Source of the DNA: Salinisphaeraceae bacterium UBA4764
GTDB lineage: Bacteria; Pseudomonadota; Gammaproteobacteria; Nevskiales; Salinisphaeraceae
Direction of reading: 5' to 3'
Assembly: GCA_002403445.1 (NCBI GenBank)
Contig: DHHU01000009.1
Span: forward strand, 28,161 to 44,818
Length of the DNA stretch: 16,658 bases
The position numbers and the translations under genes are program-made. Below are positions 14,033 through 16,658 of this stretch, piece by piece; position 1 is the first letter of the stretch; the number at the start of each line of letters is the position of its first letter. Below the pieces are notes generated by a model. That model worked only from the letters and a program-made list of their open reading frames with translations. It made no database searches and was not told the DNA's origin.

Positions 14033-14907
14033 GCGTTACTTTGGGTTCTGAAGGCGACGAACAGATCGGCCAGCGTCGGGTGATTGCGCGCAGTTGCCAG
14101 CCGCTCAATGGCCGACAGGTCCCGACCGCGGCTGCGATCGAAAATCAGCGCGTATCCGTCACGTACGCACCGCTCGGCGCATGGTTCCAGTGTTCGCGCT
14201 TCCGTCAGCACCGCCGGCGGAACAACAACTTCCACGAAGCGCTCGGCGAGCGCGTCCATGCTGGAATCCAGGACCTTGCGACCGCGGTCGAGAAAAATTA
14301 CGTCGGTCAGGATCGGCTCGATTTCAGCGACGTCGTGGGTGGTGATCAAAAGCGTTCGCTGGCCGCTCCGCCCATGCTCGAGCAAACGGTCGTAAAAGCG
14401 CCGCCGGTTCAGCAGATCGAGGCCCAGGGTCGGCTCGTCCAGCACCAGCAAGCGTGCATCGACAGCCAGCACAAGCACCAGGTGCAACTGCGCAACCATG
14501 CCCTTGGAAAGCTGGCCAATGTGGGCGCGGCGCGGGATGTCGGTGTTGGCCAGCAGCGTTTCGCAGACGGCGGCCGAAAACCCCGGGTGCAGGCGCACCA
14601 TCAGTCGGATCGCTTCGGCCACCCGCAACCAGCGCGGCAGGGTGGCGACGTCGGCGATGAAGCAGATCTGCTGCATCAGGGCGTGGCGCTCGCGTGCCGG
14701 GTCGAGGCCGAGCACCCGGATCGTGCCCGGTCCGACGAGCAGGCCCAGGAGGCGATTGATCAGCGTCGTCTTGCCGGCCCCATTGGGACCGATCAGGCCG
14801 ACCACGCGATGCGCGGGCACGGCCAGATCGATCTCGGTCAGCGCCGGCCGGCCGGCAAAGCGCTGGCTAACGCCCCGGGCACGGATGACGATATCGGACT
14901 CACTCAT
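14029..14907 (-). CDS. ABC transporter ATP-binding protein
   Basis: A 292-residue nucleotide-binding subunit. Walker A GPNGAGKTT (40-48), signature LSKGM (133-137, a divergent form of LSGGQ), Walker B LLVLDEPT with catalytic E158, D-loop GLDLL and switch histidine H191 in TTHD. At the Q-loop, where a glutamine normally precedes the helical domain, the sequence reads FIADVATLP, so the glutamine seems replaced. About 80 residues follow the core, as in YtrB/BcrA-like ATPases. The start has GGAAG eight bases upstream of ATG 14907. Operon with the permease downstream; no GntR-type regulator (YtrA-like) accompanies it, but a 16-bp palindrome lies 98 bases upstream. Confidence 0.93.
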   Translation of the reverse strand: MSESDIVIRARGVSQRFAGRPALTEIDLAVPAHRVVGLIGPNGAGKTTLINRLLGLLVGPGTIRVLGLDPARERHALMQQICFIADVATLPRWLRVAEAIRLMVRLHPGFSAAVCETLLANTDIPRRAHIGQLSKGMVAQLHLVLVLAVDARLLVLDEPTLGLDLLNRRRFYDRLLEHGRSGQRTLLITTHDVAEIEPILTDVIFLDRGRKVLDSSMDALAERFVEVVVPPAVLTEARTLEPCAERCVRDGYALIFDRSRGRDLSAIERLATARNHPTLADLFVAFRTQSNA

Positions 14908-14949
14908 AAAACGGGCTTCCAGCCGGTATGGCTACAAACCGGCCGGACA

Positions 14950-14964
14950 GTGCCGGCACGGCAC
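14950..14964. repeat. Hairpin in the ABC operon leader
   Basis: GTGCC (14950-14954) and GGCAC (14960-14964) with a five-base loop, between the 16-bp palindrome and the ATPase start. Function unknown. Confidence 0.35.
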
Positions 14965-14974
14965 GAGAAGCGAC

Positions 14975-14990
14975 CCGCCGGAGCAGGCGG
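14975..14990. repeat. Second hairpin in the ABC operon leader
   Basis: CCGCC (14975-14979) and GGCGG (14986-14990) around a six-base loop. No T-run follows on either strand, so it is not a typical terminator. Confidence 0.35.
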
Positions 14991-15005
14991 TTAGCACGAG
15001 CAAAG

Positions 15006-15021
15006 CCAAGACATGTCTTGG
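15006..15021. promoter_or_regulatory. Perfect 16-bp palindrome, candidate operator
   Basis: CCAAGACATGTCTTGG reads the same on both strands. It lies 98 bases before the ABC ATPase start. A dimeric repressor or activator (GntR, TetR or MarR type) would bind such a site; no regulator gene is adjacent. Over intergenic DNA of this amount a perfect 16-mer palindrome is unlikely by chance but not excluded. Confidence 0.5.
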
Positions 15022-15664
15022 ACAACTCAACATCCACCGATACGACCCCATGACACTGGAACAGACAAAGGTGAGCCTGGGTACCAGCCCCGAGATCGCC
15101 GCGGATTCAAAAGGCCTGCATCAGTGGATGAAGACCGCACGAGGTGGTTTTCAAATCATAAAATGTTCGTGACAGAACGCTTAGCGAATGGGACACAATG
15201 TGGCCTATACCATTGTTTGACTCCATTGCTCCCCGATTTGTCAGGAGCGCGAAGATCTGCACCGCAGGGCTTCCGGGCTGCCCGTTGCGTCCATTGTCTC
15301 AATTTTGGCTGGAACCGTTCATTGACCCGCGCCAAGGCCTGGTGGCGGCGTCGCGAATGTCAGCCAACGTGGTCCCCGAAAATGGGGCCTTGAACAAGGC
15401 GCGATAGGCCGATTGCCGATCTGCAGTGCGGCGCCTTAGCCCTCGATAAAGCGGATGAGAGTCAATAGGGATAAGCCCCGTGGACGAGATAGTATACGTA
15501 CCGGATTCGCTTTTGAAGCAAGCTGTGCTGAGATGTCCAGGGATAGAAACCGTCGTCTTTGCTTCGATGTCCCTATCGGCTTATTTTCGGTCGCTCGTTC
15601 AAAGCGAGGGCCGTCTCGGGCTCACCTGACCTATGGCGGTCTTTGCGGCGACGGGTTTTTCGAT

Positions 15665-15685
15665 GGAATGGCAAACTGCCATCCC
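15665..15685. repeat. Hairpin upstream of rarD
   Basis: GG-A-ATGGCA, loop AAC, TGCCAT-C-CC: a nine-position stem with one A-C mismatch, about 50 bases before the rarD start. No T-run follows on either strand, so I do not call it a terminator. It could be leader structure or chance. Confidence 0.3.
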
Positions 15686-15729
15686 ACGCATCATTCGAGC
15701 GGTCGATGGTCCTCGGTTACTGTCTGCCC

Positions 15730-15733
15730 GGAG
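15730..15733 (+). promoter_or_regulatory. Ribosome binding site supporting a TTG start of rarD
   Basis: GGAG five bases before TTG 15739. The alternative ATG at 15706 in the same frame has only a poor purine stretch (GAGCGG) before it. Confidence 0.5.
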
Positions 15734-15738
15734 CCCGC

Positions 15739-16658
15739 TTGACTGAACGATCGTTATCATCTTGCTCCGAACCAACGCTCGGGTTGGCTGCCGCCCTCGG
15801 CGCTTTTCTGATCTGGGGCGTGCTCCCCGTCTACTTCCATCTGATGGGGCCGTCGGTCTCCCCTTGGGAGATCCTCGCCCATCGCATCCTATGGACGTCG
15901 GGGCTGCTGGGCGTGGTAGTCGTGCTGTTGCGTCGGACGCATCGGGTCCGCGCAGTGTTCGTCAATCGCCGGCTGCTGGCGATGCTGGCGTTGAGCGCGG
16001 CATTGGTCGCAGCCAATTGGGGTACGTTCATCTGGGCCGTGGTCAATGATCACGTCATCGAGGCCAGTCTGGGCTACTACATTAATCCGTTGTTAAATGT
16101 GGCACTGGGGTTCCTCGTGCTCGGTGAACGCCTGCGCCGGTTGCAATGGGTGGCAGTGGTGATCGCTGCGACGGGTGTCGTGTGCTCTGTGGCCGCCTAT
16201 GGCCAGGTGCCCTGGATCGGACTCATCCTCGCGGGCTGCTTCGGCTTCTATGGACTGATACGCAAACGCTTGGCCGTCGACAGCATCACTGGGCTGTTGG
16301 TCGAGACGCTGTTGCTTTCGCCGATTGCGCTGGTCGGTCTGGGCTGGCTCTATAGCCACGGCAATGCAGCGTTTGGCCTGGCTGGCGCACGAACCGACGT
16401 GCTGTTGATCGGGGCTGGTGTGCTCACGATCCTGCCGTTTACACTGTTTGCTGCCGGCGCGCGACGACTTCAGCTGGGTACCGTCGGCGTTATCCAATAC
16501 CTGACGCCGACGCTGCATTTTTTGACCGGTGTGCTGTTGTTCCATGAACCGCTGACCCCAGCCGATATCAGCACCTTCACGTGTATCTGGCTGGCGCTGG
16601 GCATCTACACCCTTGATATCGTCAGATCGCAGCGCGAGCGTCGTGAAGCCTCGCGCAA
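15739..16658 (+). CDS. rarD: RarD-like EamA-family transporter (3' end cut by window)
   Basis: The frame is open to the window edge with 306 codons visible and no stop. It encodes a ten-segment DMT/EamA membrane protein closely resembling RarD, known as 'chloramphenicol-sensitive protein' in E. coli, whose true substrate is uncertain. Recognisable RarD blocks: GAFLIWGVLPVYF near the N-terminus, EILAHRILW, NWGTFIWAVVNDHVIEASLG, YYINPLLNVALG, LGERLRRLQW, FYGLIRKRLAVD and IQYLTPTLHFL. The family is usually about 290-300 residues, so nearly all of the protein is here; the last visible residues form the basic C-terminal tail. I prefer the TTG at 15739 (GGAG five bases before) over the ATG at 15706; both are in frame and differ by 11 residues. 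It is divergent from the ABC operon, with no evident partner. Confidence 0.92.
   Translation, partial: MTERSLSSCSEPTLGLAAALGAFLIWGVLPVYFHLMGPSVSPWEILAHRILWTSGLLGVVVVLLRRTHRVRAVFVNRRLLAMLALSAALVAANWGTFIWAVVNDHVIEASLGYYINPLLNVALGFLVLGERLRRLQWVAVVIAATGVVCSVAAYGQVPWIGLILAGCFGFYGLIRKRLAVDSITGLLVETLLLSPIALVGLGWLYSHGNAAFGLAGARTDVLLIGAGVLTILPFTLFAAGARRLQLGTVGVIQYLTPTLHFLTGVLLFHEPLTPADISTFTCIWLALGIYTLDIVRSQRERREASR

Larger units (their letters stand above)
14908..15738. other. Long geneless region between ABC operon and rarD
   Basis: About 830 bases between divergent genes. The open frames lack any recognisable domain or good ribosome site, so none is called. It holds two GC-rich hairpins and a 16-bp palindrome on the ABC side and a hairpin just before rarD, listed separately. 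It may contain promoters for both directions and possibly decayed coding sequence. Confidence 0.5.

Noticed and set aside
13936..14994. Long plus-strand open frame across the ABC genes (352 codons)
   Set aside because: It is antisense to both ABC genes, whose motifs are unambiguous. Its composition (Gln, Arg, His) is typical of antisense frames.
15455..15742. 95-codon plus-strand frame upstream of rarD
   Set aside because: No family resemblance, and composition not like the neighbouring proteins. It may be remnant or random sequence.
1..16658. CRISPR arrays, insertion sequences, phage or toxin-antitoxin genes
   Set aside because: I looked for regularly spaced repeats, transposase or integrase motifs and terminal inverted repeats and saw none.

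Overview
The window is chromosomal DNA of moderately high GC. The gene set (RhlE-type helicase, RarD, YhiN-like flavoprotein, FMN-type glutamate synthase homologue, CBS protein) and an ectoine-synthase-like domain suggest a halophilic or halotolerant gammaproteobacterium. A Salinisphaera- or Halomonas-like host is an inference; no rRNA or other taxonomic marker is present.

Layout. (1) 1-609: a small two-CBS-domain protein on the minus strand. (2) 610-1681: about 1.07 kb with no recognisable gene. (3) 1682-6321, plus strand: a tight operon of an ATP-grasp ligase, a CocE/NonD (peptidase S15-like) serine hydrolase and an M20 (ArgE/DapE-type) metallohydrolase. (4) 8157-6478, minus strand, convergent with that operon: a two-domain protein whose N-terminal ~127 residues are an ectoine-synthase (EctC) cupin and whose remainder is a second ATP-grasp enzyme, clearly paralogous to the first gene of the operon. 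(5) 9729-8371, minus: RhlE-like DEAD-box RNA helicase. (6) 10081-11685, plus: membrane-anchored FMN/Fe-S glutamate-synthase-like protein, tail to tail with (7) 12888-11713, minus: YhiN/HI0933-family flavoprotein. (8) 14907-13109, minus: two-gene ABC transporter (ATPase plus permease), with a perfect 16-bp palindrome upstream. (9) 14908-15738: no recognisable gene. (10) 15739 to the window edge, plus: RarD-like EamA transporter, missing its 3' end.

The part most likely to be new is the 1682-8157 cluster. It combines an orphan EctC-like domain fused to an ATP-grasp ligase, a second ligase of the same family, and two amide/ester hydrolases. No ectA, ectB or ectD is nearby. The EctC domain keeps most of the catalytic framework (W21, R25, T40, Y52, H55, E57, Y85, E115). 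It lacks the third iron ligand (His93 is Ile) and has altered substrate-pocket positions (Asn38 to His, Cys105 to Ser, Phe107 to Ile). The architecture recalls the N-acetylglutaminylglutamine amide (NAGGN) osmolyte locus, where an acyltransferase/ATP-grasp fusion sits with a peptidase-family hydrolase. My inference is that the cluster makes and recycles an amide-linked, possibly osmoprotective, small molecule. Its product cannot be read from sequence.
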